A DNA stretch of 64,000 nucleotides from an uncultured Bacteroidia bacterium (GCA_902802535.1 CADCML010000016.1:1-64000); one strand, 5' to 3'. Positions 32,839-41,538 are shown, counted from the first letter of the stretch. Made by a program: numbers and translations. The notes: a model not told the origin generated them from the letters alone.

Positions 32839-34083
32839 ATGAAAGTGAAGAGACTACTTATTGCCGCCCTGACGATGGTTGCGGCTGCTTCTTACGGACA
32901 AAATAACTACATTGGTCAGGATTACAGCGTTTCGCCGAATGTGATTACGACGGCTGTTCCATTTGTTTCCATCTCACCCGATGCCCGTGGCGGTTCGATG
33001 GGCGACTGCGGTGTGGCCACATCGCCAGATGTCTATTCGATGCATTACAATCCCGCCAAGTACGTTTACCTTGAGGACAAGTTTGCGGCAGGTTTGGGTT
33101 ACAGCCCATGGCTGCGCAACCTGGTCCCCGACATGAATCTTGCCTATTTGGCATTGGCCTACAAGATCAACGACCGCTCTTCGGTGGCAGCCACCTTGCG
33201 CTATTTCAACTGCGGTGAAATCGAATTCCGTGATCAGTATAACATATCACAAGGCAAGTACACTCCTAACGAGTGGGCTGTCGACGCCACCTATTCGCGT
33301 ATGCTCGGCGATTACTTGTCAGGTGCCGTGGCTGGTCGTTTCATCTATTCCGACCTGACGCAGAACCAGTCGGACTATGGCCGTCCGGGTATCTCCGTGG
33401 CTGCCGATGTTGCAGTGTATTACAAAAGGCCTGTGGAGTGGTTCAACACTATGGGTGCCGACTTCGCTTGGGGTGTTGCCATCAACAACATCGGTAGTAA
33501 GGTCAGCTACAACGGCCAGTCCGAACGCCGCGACTTCATCCCGACCACCTTGCGTGCTGGTGCCAGCCTGAAGCTTGAACTCGACGAATACAACTCCTTG
33601 GCTTTCAGCTTGGATTTCTCCAAACTGATGGTGCCTACTCCGCCCGTCATTGAGCGTGACGAACAGGGCAACCCCATGTATAACGACGATGGTACGTATA
33701 AGATTCTTTACGGTTACGACAACAATGTCTCCGTCGTGCAAGGCATGATTCAATCTTTCTACGATGCTCCCGGTTGGGGTTACAACCAGAAGCATGAGCT
33801 GGTCCACTACGGCAAGTTCTACGAGGAGCTTTGCGAAATCAACATTGGCGGTGGCATCGAGTATTGGTACAACAATATCTTCTCTGTGCGTGCCGGTTAC
33901 TTCAACGAGACCGCGCTGAAGGGCAACCGTAAATACGTCACCTTGGGTGCCGCTTTGAAGTACAGCGTGTTTGGTCTCGATGTTTCCTACCTGATTCCCG
34001 TCAACACGGTGGCAGGCAGCAACCCGTTGGAGCACACCTTGCGCTTCAACCTCACTTACAGCATGGGTGCCAGGAAAGGCTAA
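32839..34083 (+). CDS. porV: T9SS outer-membrane protein PorV
   Basis: 414 residues, with a signal peptide ending near AAASYGQ. The sequence is that of a FadL-like beta-barrel of the PorV/LptO family: TTAVPFVSISPDARGGSMGDCGVATSPDVYSMHYNP at the N-terminus, alternating strands, and a terminal aromatic/hydrophobic strand (TLRFNLTYSMG). PorV receives cargo from the Sov/SprA translocon and shuttles it to the PorU sortase complex. It lies 77 bp after the second porU-like gene and before a clear terminator, so the three genes probably form one unit. Complete. Confidence 0.93.
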   Translation: MKVKRLLIAALTMVAAASYGQNNYIGQDYSVSPNVITTAVPFVSISPDARGGSMGDCGVATSPDVYSMHYNPAKYVYLEDKFAAGLGYSPWLRNLVPDMNLAYLALAYKINDRSSVAATLRYFNCGEIEFRDQYNISQGKYTPNEWAVDATYSRMLGDYLSGAVAGRFIYSDLTQNQSDYGRPGISVAADVAVYYKRPVEWFNTMGADFAWGVAINNIGSKVSYNGQSERRDFIPTTLRAGASLKLELDEYNSLAFSLDFSKLMVPTPPVIERDEQGNPMYNDDGTYKILYGYDNNVSVVQGMIQSFYDAPGWGYNQKHELVHYGKFYEELCEINIGGGIEYWYNNIFSVRAGYFNETALKGNRKYVTLGAALKYSVFGLDVSYLIPVNTVAGSNPLEHTLRFNLTYSMGARKG

Positions 34084-34115
34084 AAAGCAATAGTAATGTT
34101 TTGTTTTTCATGGTG

Positions 34116-34138
34116 AGCGGCCTCCGGGCCGCTTTTTT
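34116..34138 (+). terminator. Terminator after porV
   Basis: AGCGGCC (34116-34122), loop TCCG, GGCCGCT (34127-34133) followed by T6. GC-rich stem with T-run on the plus strand, 33 bp after the porV stop. Confidence 0.9.
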
Positions 34139-34208
34139 AGTATATCTTTCCGGCACAAAGTTGTTCAAGGAATAGTAATTATCGGAATACAATTCCACAT
34201 TTAATGAA

Positions 34209-34235
34209 AAAATTCGGAGTAACACTCCGAATTTT
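34209..34235. terminator. Hairpin with T/A flanks
   Basis: AAAATTCGGAGT and ACTCCGAATTTT are perfect 12-bp arms with loop AAC, between porV and the convergent Gate-domain gene. Could serve the minus-strand gene ending at 34275. Confidence 0.7.
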
Positions 34236-34240
34236 CACAA

Positions 34241-34269
34241 TAAAGACGGTGTGCACACCGCCTCTACAA
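34241..34269. repeat. Dispersed palindromic element, intergenic copy
   Basis: TAAAGACGGTGTGCACACCGCCTCTACAA: an inverted repeat whose outer parts (TAAAGACG ... CTCTACAA) match the element at 43121-43152, with a different inner stem. Elements of this shape occur in many copies in Bacteroidota genomes. Confidence 0.65.
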
Positions 34270-34274
34270 ATTGA

Positions 34275-35465
34275 TTAGAATATCCAGGCCAGCAACACAA
34301 ACAGCCAGTGGGCTGAAATGCCTGCCATGAGTCCGCCGATGGTATGTGCGCCGATGGCTTTGCCGATGAGTTTGCGGTAGCCAAGGCTGTCGAGCATGGC
34401 GGCGTGGGTGCTGAGGAAACCGCTCCAGCACATGCCAATAGCCGTGAACACGGCGATGGCATTGTTGTCGATGATGCCTTCAGTGATGAAACGCGGCACC
34501 AAACCGATGGCGGCACCCACAGCGCCGAGGGCGGTCATGGGGAAGGAGATGAGGGCACCATCTTGGAAGCCGAAGAGCCATTCGTAGGCCACGCCCATAT
34601 ATTCACCATTCGCGCCCGAAGCGCCGAAGGTGAGCATCATCACGATGGTGGAGATGCAAAGCACACCCGGAATGATGGCGAAACCGATGCTCACGCCGTC
34701 CTTGCCGCCGTCCAAAAGCGAATTGAGGAAACGCATGAACACGCCACCTTCCGTCTTGAACGAAATCTGTTGCTCGTCGCCGCCAAATTCTTCATCTACA
34801 GGGGTGTCCAATTCGGGATAGGCCTTCAAGGTGGAGCGTTGCATCAATCGGGTGGAAACGATGCTTCCGATGACCGCACCAGCCACGCCAATCAAGGCAC
34901 CTTTGCCGAAGCCCAAGCCTGTCATGAAGGCAACCACTACCAAACCCATGCCGAAAGCCGTGCCGAAATTGGTCAGCGAAACGAGTTGGTACTTCTTGAA
35001 ATAGCGGTTGAAGTTCTTGTCGTGCGCAAGGGTGATGATAGCGGGGTTGTCGCTAAGGAAGGTCATAATGGCACCCAAGGCAGCCACGCCCGGAAGGTTG
35101 TAGAGCGGCCTCATCAGCGGGCGCAAGAGGTTTTCCAACAGGCGCACCACGCCAAACTCGGTCAAAAGTTTGCTGATGGCGCCCATGAGCACACAGATGG
35201 CCATGATGTAGAACACGGTTTCGAGCAGCAGGTGGTAGGCCGTCTGCATGAAGGTGTTCAGCATCTTGGGCAGGGTCATTTTGTAGGCCAACAGCCCGAA
35301 GAAGGCGAAGAAGATGATGAGGAAAATGATGGCCTCGAAACTTCGCTTCGTGGTGAATTTCAAAGGTCTTTTGAGCTTGTCCTCAATGTTTTTGAAGACT
35401 TTTTCCACCCTGTCGTGATAGAACGTGGTGGTTCGTTTGATGGTGTTGTATTTCGTTTTTGCCAT
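34275..35465 (-). CDS. Nucleoside-recognition (Gate) domain transporter
   Basis: 396 residues with about nine or ten hydrophobic segments. The first (residues 44-63) follows a basic cytosolic start. The middle (LLENLLRPLMRPLYNLPGVAALGAIMTFLSDNPAI) and late (GVPRFI-like GLVPRFITEG, IGMCWSGFLSTHAAMLDSLG) stretches are Gate-domain signatures found in NupC-type carriers, FeoB and sporulation proteins. Members transport or gate nucleosides or small ions, but the substrate here cannot be told. A 7-bp repeat array (35484-35590) lies immediately upstream. It ends next to a hairpin and a palindromic element. Confidence 0.75.
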   Translation of the reverse strand: MAKTKYNTIKRTTTFYHDRVEKVFKNIEDKLKRPLKFTTKRSFEAIIFLIIFFAFFGLLAYKMTLPKMLNTFMQTAYHLLLETVFYIMAICVLMGAISKLLTEFGVVRLLENLLRPLMRPLYNLPGVAALGAIMTFLSDNPAIITLAHDKNFNRYFKKYQLVSLTNFGTAFGMGLVVVAFMTGLGFGKGALIGVAGAVIGSIVSTRLMQRSTLKAYPELDTPVDEEFGGDEQQISFKTEGGVFMRFLNSLLDGGKDGVSIGFAIIPGVLCISTIVMMLTFGASGANGEYMGVAYEWLFGFQDGALISFPMTALGAVGAAIGLVPRFITEGIIDNNAIAVFTAIGMCWSGFLSTHAAMLDSLGYRKLIGKAIGAHTIGGLMAGISAHWLFVLLAWIF

Positions 35466-35483
35466 ATTAGGTTGTTTTTATTT

Positions 35484-35590
35484 GACTTAGGACTTAGGAC
35501 TTGGGACTTAGGGCGTCTTTCGTCCTTGGTCTTACGTCCTTCGTCTTTTGTCCTTTGTCCTTCGTCTTACGTCCTTAGTCTTTCGTCTTT
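35484..35590. repeat. Heptanucleotide repeat arrays
   Basis: Two adjoining 7-bp arrays: about four units of GACTTAG/GACTTGG (35484-35512), then about eleven degenerate units of CGTCCTT/CGTCTTT up to 35590. The second array runs into the end of the porin gene and encodes its last residues (KKTKD). Similar arrays occur at 44068-44150 and 44526-44566. Confidence 0.9.
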
Positions 35591-36636
35591 TTTATGAATG
35601 CGTGAAGCAGGTCGACCTTCCAAGTGAGGCCGAGGTTGGCTTGGAACTTGCTGGCACCGTCAACATTGGTGTGCGAGCCACAGAGGTGGAGGCGCAGGCT
35701 GCGGTCGTTTAAAGGATAGAACTCGAAGCCAAGGCTCTCGAAATTCACTTTCTTGCCCGGGGTGATGTATTGATCATATTGGTCGTAAGTTTCCGTGTTG
35801 GGCAGTTGGGCTTTGTTGTAGTCGTAACCGGCCTTGGCAAACACAATCCACTTCGACCCGATGTCAACCCCGATGCCAAAAATGGCAGTGATGTCTTGCC
35901 CAAAGAAATGCTCCTGATGGAATGAGGCTCGGTTGGTGATGTCGAGATACATCTCCACGCCCTTGAATTGCAGCTTGTTGCCCAAAGCGATGTAGTTGAT
36001 GTATTTGCCGGGCTGGTATTCAATCAAGTTGACCGAATAAGTGGTCTTGAAGTGGTTGAAGTTGCCGTACCACATCAGGTTGAAGGCATACATGCTCTGC
36101 ATGGCTTGGTTGATGAAGGGCGAGTTGCACACTTGGAAAAGCACTTGGTTCTTGCCCGCGTTGTCCTTGAAGTTGAGCGATGCGCCCACCTCGTAGCAGC
36201 ACACGGTGTTCCAAAACTCTGTGCCATAGTAGATGTCGATGGGGTTGGTGTCGTATTCCCATCCGCCGATGGCCACAACCTGTTTACCCGCCGAAAGGAA
36301 AAGGTTGTCGGTGAAGTTCCAGTTTAAATAAGCCCAGTCGGTGCCTTGGAAGAAGGTCTTGGCAAAGCCGATGTTGGGCGCGTTGATGCGTTGGCGCAGG
36401 TGGTAGCTGAACTTCTTGCCGATGGTGCCGTCCAAGGCTACGACCAGATACTTGCCTGCAAAGCCGTGGTCGCTGCTGGGCGCAACCGTGTCGTACCCGA
36501 AATGGTAGTCGAAGGTGAAGTCGGCACGGGTGTTCAGTTGCAGGTTGTCGAGGGTGATGAAAGGCTTCTTGTCTTGCGGAAAGGCCTGCAAGAAGCAGAA
36601 AAGGCCTAAGAATGTGATTAGTAACGCTTTTTTCAT
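35575..36636 (-). CDS. Outer-membrane porin, OprO/OprP-like
   Basis: 353 residues from the ATG at 36636. A longer frame to 36795 exists, but a -7 box (TACTTTTG, 36655-36662) lies between, giving a leader of about 12 nt and a clean signal peptide (MKKALLITFLGLF, cut after FPQD). The mature protein alternates aromatic and polar residues in many short strands, typical of a 16- or 18-strand porin; DYHFGYDT, QRINAPNIGFAKTFFQGTDWAYLNW and KQVVAIGG recall the phosphate-selective porin fold. The substrate is not determined. Its 3' end has been extended by heptanucleotide repeats. Confidence 0.8.
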   Translation of the reverse strand: MKKALLITFLGLFCFLQAFPQDKKPFITLDNLQLNTRADFTFDYHFGYDTVAPSSDHGFAGKYLVVALDGTIGKKFSYHLRQRINAPNIGFAKTFFQGTDWAYLNWNFTDNLFLSAGKQVVAIGGWEYDTNPIDIYYGTEFWNTVCCYEVGASLNFKDNAGKNQVLFQVCNSPFINQAMQSMYAFNLMWYGNFNHFKTTYSVNLIEYQPGKYINYIALGNKLQFKGVEMYLDITNRASFHQEHFFGQDITAIFGIGVDIGSKWIVFAKAGYDYNKAQLPNTETYDQYDQYITPGKKVNFESLGFEFYPLNDRSLRLHLCGSHTNVDGASKFQANLGLTWKVDLLHAFIKKTKD

Positions 36637-36700
36637 ACGCAATGTATTTTGCGGCAAAAGTACGAAATTAAAGTGTTGGGAAAAGCGTTTTAGGCAACAA

Positions 36701-36731
36701 AAAACGGGGCGGAAGGCTCCGTCCCGTTTTT
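36701..36731 (-). terminator. Terminator after the Hsp20 gene
   Basis: AAAACGGGGCGGAA and TCCGTCCCGTTTT are paired with one or two mismatches, with flanking A/T runs, 20 bp after the Hsp20 stop on the minus strand. On the minus strand the stem is followed by T residues. Confidence 0.75.
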
Positions 36732-36751
36732 GGGGTTGTTTTGGCATGGCT

Positions 36752-37171
36752 TTAGCCGATCTCGATGGTCTGCACGGTCTGCTTCTTCTCTTCAACAGTC
36801 ACCTTCGGAATGACGATGTCCAAGATGCCGTTTTCGACCTTTGCGCTGATTTGCTCCTTGTGGATGTCCTCGGGCAGCATCACGGTCTGGCGGAAGTGTT
36901 CCACCGAGAACTCGTGGCGCAGGTAGCGCATCTCTTCGTTCTTCTTCTCGTTCTTGGTTTCCTTGGTCATTTCAACCACGAGGTTGCCTTCAGTGTCGAT
37001 GCTCAGTTTCACGTCGTCCTTGGTGAGGCCGGGGATGCAGAGTTCGAGTTTGTAATTGTCCTTCGTCTCCATGATGTTCATGCGAGGGGTTGAATAAGTC
37101 GTGTCGTTCCAGTTCATCAGTTCGTTGAACAGCGTCGGCATGAAGTCTTGATTTCTTCTAGTTACTAACAT
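36752..37171 (-). CDS. Small heat-shock protein, Hsp20/alpha-crystallin
   Basis: 139 residues. An N-terminal arm (FNELMNWNDTT) precedes the alpha-crystallin domain (about 30-125; KLELCIPGLTKDDVKLSI, YLRHEFSVEHFRQTVMLPEDI, SAKVENGILDIVIPK). The ending has the IxI-type motif TIEIG. Such proteins hold unfolding proteins in large oligomers in the cytoplasm. Single gene with its own terminator. The 350-bp upstream region carries a 43-bp tandem duplication. Confidence 0.92.
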   Translation of the reverse strand: MLVTRRNQDFMPTLFNELMNWNDTTYSTPRMNIMETKDNYKLELCIPGLTKDDVKLSIDTEGNLVVEMTKETKNEKKNEEMRYLRHEFSVEHFRQTVMLPEDIHKEQISAKVENGILDIVIPKVTVEEKKQTVQTIEIG

Positions 37172-37207
37172 GGTTTTGATCTCCTATTTTTTAGTTGTTT
37201 GTTTATG

Positions 37208-37293
37208 TTGTTCGTTTTATGTGCAGGGACTTACGTCGCCTGCTTATTGGTTGTTCGTTTTATGTGCAGGGACTTACGTCGCCTGCTTATTGG
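37208..37293. repeat. Perfect 43-bp tandem duplication
   Basis: 37208-37250 and 37251-37293 are identical (beginning TTGTTCGTTTTATGTGCAGG). A GCCCC-TAC-GGGGC hairpin follows at about 37300-37312. The 350-bp gap between Hsp20 and the MFS gene holds no gene. A -7 box for the MFS gene (TACTTTTG) is at 37490-37497. Confidence 0.95.
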
Positions 37294-37520
37294 ACTGTCG
37301 CCCCTACGGGGCTCGGTTTGTCCGTCCGTTTCATTTCGTTCGGACGACTCGCCATAGTCAAATTCTTTGCCAAGGCCAAAAACGAGTCCAAACCAATGTT
37401 TTTAATGACAAAATTTCCGATTTTGGCACAAAACAGGTGAAAATTTATGACAAAATTTCCGAAACTTACTGTTTTAATCCTTAATTCACTACTTTTGCAA
37501 CCCGAAATCGAGCCATAGTC

Positions 37521-38714
37521 ATGGAAGAAAAACTGTTCAATAAGAATTACCTTTGCCTTTGCGCGGCTAACTTCTTGTTTTTCTTTTCGTTCTATCTACT
37601 GTTGCCCGTGCTGCCTTTCTTCATTATGGAGAATTTTCAGGCGGGCAATGCGGTGATAGGCACGGTCATTTCGTGCTACACTTTGGCCACTTTGGTGGTG
37701 CGGCCTTTTTCTGGCTATATGATGGACACTTTCAAGCGCAAACCCTTGTATGTGTTGGCTTTGTCGATATTCACGACGGTGTTTGTGGGTTATCTTTTCG
37801 CCGCCACTATCACCTTATTAATAATCATCCGCATCGTACACGGCTTTGCTTTTGGCCTCACTTCAGTGGGCGGCAACACCTTGGTTATTGATGTGGTACC
37901 GTCAGAGCATAGGGGAGAGGGCATCGGTTATTACGGTGTGGCCAACAACATCGCAATGGCGGTCGGCCCGATGACGGGATTGTTTGTGTATGAGCATTTC
38001 AGTTTCAATGCCATCTTTTTGGGCTGTATGGCTTGCAGTTTGTTGGCGGTCTTTTTCGCCACCCAAATCAAGCATAGGGTGCGCCCGCCCGTCAAGCGTC
38101 CCCCGATTTCTTTGGACCGTTTCATTTTGTTGAAAGGCCTGTTGGCGGGCGTTTCGTTCACGCTGTTGGCCTTTGCTTACGGGCAGATTTCCAACTATAT
38201 CGCCCTCTATGCCAAAGAGATGGGCCTGACCATCAGCAGCGGCTTGTTCTTTACTGTGTATGCCGTCGGACTGATTGCCTCGCGCTTGTTTGCGGGTAAG
38301 ATGGTCGATAGGGGCAAGGTGACGCAAACCATCGCTTTGGGTTTGGGCATTGTCGTGTTGGCTATGTTCGGTTTGGGTATGTGCCACCATTGCAACGCTT
38401 TGGGCACCAACTATACTGCTGTAGCTTTCCTGTTGATTGCTTTGTGCTGTGGTTTGGGTTTTGGGGCGGCTTTTCCGTCGTTCAATGCCTTGTTCATCAA
38501 CCTTGGCACCAACGCCCAGCGGGGCACGGCCACTTCCACCTATCTCACCACTTGGGATTTGGGTCTCGGCATCGGCATTTTCTCTGGTGGAATGTTGGCG
38601 GAGCATTTCTCTTTTTCGACGGCTTATTTGGTGGCATCGGCCTCGGTGCTGGTGTCGCTGCTCTTCTTTGTTATCATCGTAGCACCTCATTATCAAAGGA
38701 ATAAATTACGCTAA
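37521..38714 (+). CDS. MFS transporter
   Basis: 397 residues, about twelve membrane helices. The first loop motif GYMMDTFKRKPLYV (near 65-80) is the MFS G-X-X-X-D-R/K-X-G-R-R/K equivalent, and the second half repeats it (GKMVDRGKVTQ near 255). Similar to YfcJ/YhhS-type exporters in general layout; substrate unknown. The promoter -7 box at 37490-37497 gives a leader of about 20 nt. The stop codon shares a base with the start of the acetyltransferase gene (TAATG), so the two are translationally coupled and may act on the same compound. Confidence 0.88.
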   Translation: MEEKLFNKNYLCLCAANFLFFFSFYLLLPVLPFFIMENFQAGNAVIGTVISCYTLATLVVRPFSGYMMDTFKRKPLYVLALSIFTTVFVGYLFAATITLLIIIRIVHGFAFGLTSVGGNTLVIDVVPSEHRGEGIGYYGVANNIAMAVGPMTGLFVYEHFSFNAIFLGCMACSLLAVFFATQIKHRVRPPVKRPPISLDRFILLKGLLAGVSFTLLAFAYGQISNYIALYAKEMGLTISSGLFFTVYAVGLIASRLFAGKMVDRGKVTQTIALGLGIVVLAMFGLGMCHHCNALGTNYTAVAFLLIALCCGLGFGAAFPSFNALFINLGTNAQRGTATSTYLTTWDLGLGIGIFSGGMLAEHFSFSTAYLVASASVLVSLLFFVIIVAPHYQRNKLR

Positions 38715-39292
38715 TGCAACCTGCGATTCCCATAGTTCAGCTTCGAGATGCCACATTGGATGATGCTCCATTCATTGCCCGTGTGGTTTTGGCGGGTATT
38801 GATATGCTTGACCTTGATGCAACGCTTCCAGATGAGCAGAGAGGCATTTATGAGCATTTGATTGAGATTTGCCGTATGTGCGACACCTTATATAGTTATT
38901 GCAACACGCGCATAGCCGAGGCCGATGGCAAAAGGGTGGGGGCTTTGGTGGCTTACGATGGCGCTCGTTATGCAAGAATGCGTGAAAAGACTTTCGGCCT
39001 TGTGAAGCAAACTTCTGGTATGGATTTGAGTCGCAATGCGATGGAAACAGGTCTGGGTGAATTCTATTTGGATAGTATGGCCGTTTTTCCCGAATATAGG
39101 GGTGCTGGCATTGGTAGGATGCTGATGCGCGACCGTGTGGATTTCGCTTTAAATAATGGCTTCTCCAAGGTCACGCTTCTTGTTGATAAGGATAAATCGC
39201 ATCTGCAAAAGTATTATGAAAGTGAGGGCTTCGCTTTCATTGGGGAGATGTTTGTATTTGGAAGCTGGTATAATAAATTGGAGAAAGGGTAA
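38714..39292 (+). CDS. GNAT-family N-acetyltransferase
   Basis: 192 residues. The acetyl-CoA loop is YRGAGIGRMLM (about residues 132-142), preceded by LDSMAVFPEY, as expected for motif A, and followed by a conserved helix and LHLQKYYESEGFAF-like motif B. The N-terminal half (LRDATLDDAPFIARVVL) is the standard GNAT beginning. The acceptor is unknown. Coupled to the MFS gene by a one-base stop/start overlap. The next gene has its own promoter. Confidence 0.87.
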   Translation: MQPAIPIVQLRDATLDDAPFIARVVLAGIDMLDLDATLPDEQRGIYEHLIEICRMCDTLYSYCNTRIAEADGKRVGALVAYDGARYARMREKTFGLVKQTSGMDLSRNAMETGLGEFYLDSMAVFPEYRGAGIGRMLMRDRVDFALNNGFSKVTLLVDKDKSHLQKYYESEGFAFIGEMFVFGSWYNKLEKG

Positions 39293-39340
39293 AAGAAAAG
39301 ATAATTTTCATATTTTTGCAAAACCAAACAGAAAAAGCCG

Positions 39341-40573
39341 ATGGATTTTCCGCAATTGTCCAATAACATACAAATGACGCACAATTTGTTGCAAAACAAT
39401 GCGATGCGAGCCATCAACCAAAACATTACGGCACGTAATTGGTTGGTGGGCTATTGGATTGTTGAGTTTGAGCAAAATGGTGAGGACAGGGCGAAGTATG
39501 GGGATAAGTTGTTGTCGGAGTTGGCGAAGTCTATCGGTATCAAGGGAATGGGTATAACTATGTTGAGCCAATGCAGGAAGTTTTATACCGTCTATCCTCA
39601 AATTGGGATAGATGTTGAGCGTTTTTTGCGGAAGCCCCAAAACTATACAATTTTTCAGACAATGTCTGAAAAATTACAATTAACCAGTAATCAAGATGAT
39701 GCAATTTTTCAGTCAGTGACTGAAAAATTACAGGTAAGAAAAGATGCACAAGACGGAATGAAAATCCAGACACTGTCTGGAAAATTACAAATTCTTGATA
39801 ATCACGATGGTATAATTTTTCAGTCAGCGACTGAAAAATTACCCCAAGTGCCGTCTGAAAAACTGTTTGGATCCATTTCGTTTACTCATTTTGCTGAATT
39901 GATTTCCATAGAAAACCCTTTGAAACGAACTTTCTACGAAATCGAAACCATCAAAGGCTGTTGGAGTGTGCGTGAATTGAGGCGGCAAATTGACACCCTT
40001 TGCTATGAGCGGGCAGGCATTAGTAAGAATCCGGAGAAACTGATGGCTTTGGTCAACGAAAAGGCTGAAACGGCTATGCTGACAAACATAGTGAAATCAC
40101 CGTATGTGTTTGATTTCTTAGGGCTAAAAAGTGCTGATGTCGTAGAGGAAAGCGACCTTGAAACCCTATTGATTAGCCACATTCAGGAGTTCATACTTGA
40201 ATTGGGCGAGGGCTTTTGTTTTGAGGGTCGGCAGAAGCGTATTTTGATTGACGATGAGTATTTCTTCGTGGACTTGGTCTTTTATCACAGGATATTGAAA
40301 TGCCACGTGTTGGTTGAACTGAAGACCAAGAAGTTCAACTATGCAGATATGGCTCAACTGAATATGTATGTGGCGTATTACCGCGACAAGATGATGGCCG
40401 AAGGCGACAATGCCCCGATAGGCATTTTGCTTTGCACCGATGCCTCGTCCGAAATGGTAAGGTACGCCACGGCAGGGATGGATGAGAACTTGTTTGTTTC
40501 CAAGTATTTGCTCCAACTGCCCGCTAAGGAAACGTTTGTTGAATTTTTGAATAAGGAAATGAAAGAACTATGA
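39341..40573 (+). CDS. DUF1016 (YhcG-type) PD-(D/E)XK nuclease with palindrome insert
   Basis: 410 residues. The N-terminal DUF1016_N part (about 15-90: ARNWLVGYWIVEFEQNG, YGDKLLSELAKSIG) and C-terminal nuclease domain (about 270-410: EGRQKRILIDDEYFFVDLVFYHR, then VLVELKTKKF with the ExK pair) are both intact. Between them, at residues about 104-175, the gene has an insert of four units reading IFQTMSEKLQ, IFQSVTEKLQ, IQTLSGKLQ and IFQSATEKLP, encoded by palindromic DNA. Promoter TATTTTTG at 39311-39318; a second Met at residue 12 is another possible start. The family is linked to restriction and transposon loci. The stop overlaps the EEP gene by 4 nt. Confidence 0.9.
   Translation: MDFPQLSNNIQMTHNLLQNNAMRAINQNITARNWLVGYWIVEFEQNGEDRAKYGDKLLSELAKSIGIKGMGITMLSQCRKFYTVYPQIGIDVERFLRKPQNYTIFQTMSEKLQLTSNQDDAIFQSVTEKLQVRKDAQDGMKIQTLSGKLQILDNHDGIIFQSATEKLPQVPSEKLFGSISFTHFAELISIENPLKRTFYEIETIKGCWSVRELRRQIDTLCYERAGISKNPEKLMALVNEKAETAMLTNIVKSPYVFDFLGLKSADVVEESDLETLLISHIQEFILELGEGFCFEGRQKRILIDDEYFFVDLVFYHRILKCHVLVELKTKKFNYADMAQLNMYVAYYRDKMMAEGDNAPIGILLCTDASSEMVRYATAGMDENLFVSKYLLQLPAKETFVEFLNKEMKEL
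39649..39865. repeat. Four in-frame palindromes inside the DUF1016 gene
   Basis: Palindromes centred at 39662, 39716, 39773 and 39827, spaced 54, 57 and 54 bp (all multiples of three). Copy 1: AATTTTTCAGACA-A-TGTCTGAAAAATT (39649-39675). Copy 2: AATTTTTCAGTCA-G-TGACTGAAAAATT (39703-39729). Copy 3: core CCAGACA-C-TGTCTGG (39766-39780). Copy 4: 39814-39840 with one mismatch. A half copy (GTCTGAAAA) is at about 39853. Arms differ between copies but stay complementary within each copy. Confidence 0.93.
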
Positions 40574-41538
40574 TGAAAAAACTTCTACTCTTTGCCCTCA
40601 TCCTGGCCTCATTGCAACTCTCCGCCCAGCAAATGCTCGTCGGCTCCTACAACATCCGTTACAAAAACTGGAACGACAGCGTGCAGGGCGAACATTGGCA
40701 AAAACGCTGCCAAGTCATCTGCGACCAAGTGAACTTTATGTCGCCCGACATTTTCGGGACTCAGGAAGTGCTTTGGGAACAACTCCAAGACATGAAAAAT
40801 GCCCTCGACGGCTACGACTACATCGGCATCGGGCGCGACGATGGCAAACGTGGCGGTGAGCATGAGGCCATTTTCTATAAGAAAGACCGCCTGCAACTCC
40901 TTGACCACGGCGATTTTTGGCTGAGTGAGACACCAGAAAAACCTGGCTTGGGCTGGGATGCGGCCTGCATCCGCATCTGCACTTGGGGGAAGTTCTGCCA
41001 CATCAACCAACCTCCGCAACCACGCCACGGTTTGTTTGGAAAAAGGAAACCAAAACGTGATGACTTTTATTTCTTCAACCTCCACATGGACCATGTGGGC
41101 GTGGTGGCGCGGCGTGAGGCAGCCAAACTCATCGTCCAAAAGATTCGCGAAATCGCCAATGGTTATCCCGTCATCGTCACGGGTGACTTCAATGTGGACC
41201 AAACCAACGAAATCTATACTATTTTCACGAAATCAGGCTTGCTGAAGGATTCTTACGATGCCGCTCGCATCCGCTTTGCGGAAAATGGAACATTTAATGC
41301 GTTCAAAACCAATTACTTTACTGAAAGCCGTATTGACCATGTATTTGTATCGCCCATTATGAATGTGGAGGCATACGGCGTATTCACCAACAGTTATTGG
41401 ACACCCGATGATGATCCCGACAATACCATCAAGGGCTCTGACGCGCCGCAGGAAATTTCATTTGACACCTACATTCGAAGGAATCCTTCGGACCATTATC
41501 CGGTGTTTGTTAGGCTGAAGTTTGAGCCTGTGAAATGA
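40570..41538 (+). CDS. Secreted endonuclease/exonuclease/phosphatase-family hydrolase
   Basis: 322 residues with a signal peptide (MMKKLLLFALILASLQLSAQ). The EEP fold motifs are in order: SYNIRYKNW (metal-binding Asn), FGTQEVLWEQL (Glu), HMDHVG, VTGDFNVD and the C-terminal SDHYPV (Asp/His). The family includes nucleases, sphingomyelinases and inositol phosphatases; the signal peptide points to a periplasmic or outer role, and the sequence does not show which bond it cleaves. The start overlaps the DUF1016 stop by 4 nt, though the unlike localisation suggests only co-transcription. Confidence 0.88.
   Translation: MMKKLLLFALILASLQLSAQQMLVGSYNIRYKNWNDSVQGEHWQKRCQVICDQVNFMSPDIFGTQEVLWEQLQDMKNALDGYDYIGIGRDDGKRGGEHEAIFYKKDRLQLLDHGDFWLSETPEKPGLGWDAACIRICTWGKFCHINQPPQPRHGLFGKRKPKRDDFYFFNLHMDHVGVVARREAAKLIVQKIREIANGYPVIVTGDFNVDQTNEIYTIFTKSGLLKDSYDAARIRFAENGTFNAFKTNYFTESRIDHVFVSPIMNVEAYGVFTNSYWTPDDDPDNTIKGSDAPQEISFDTYIRRNPSDHYPVFVRLKFEPVK

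Noticed and set aside
34344..35597. Plus-strand frame of over 400 codons opposite the Gate-domain transporter
   Set aside because: His/Gly/Ala-rich antisense composition; the opposite strand has clear membrane helices and family motifs.
36637..36795. 53-residue N-terminal extension of the porin
   Set aside because: It lies upstream of the promoter and has Arg/Lys-rich sequence; the signal peptide starts at 36636.
39558..39773. Minus-strand frame repeating IFQ-S-L-TEKL
   Set aside because: It mirrors the palindromic repeats of the DUF1016 gene; the peptide likeness follows from DNA symmetry.
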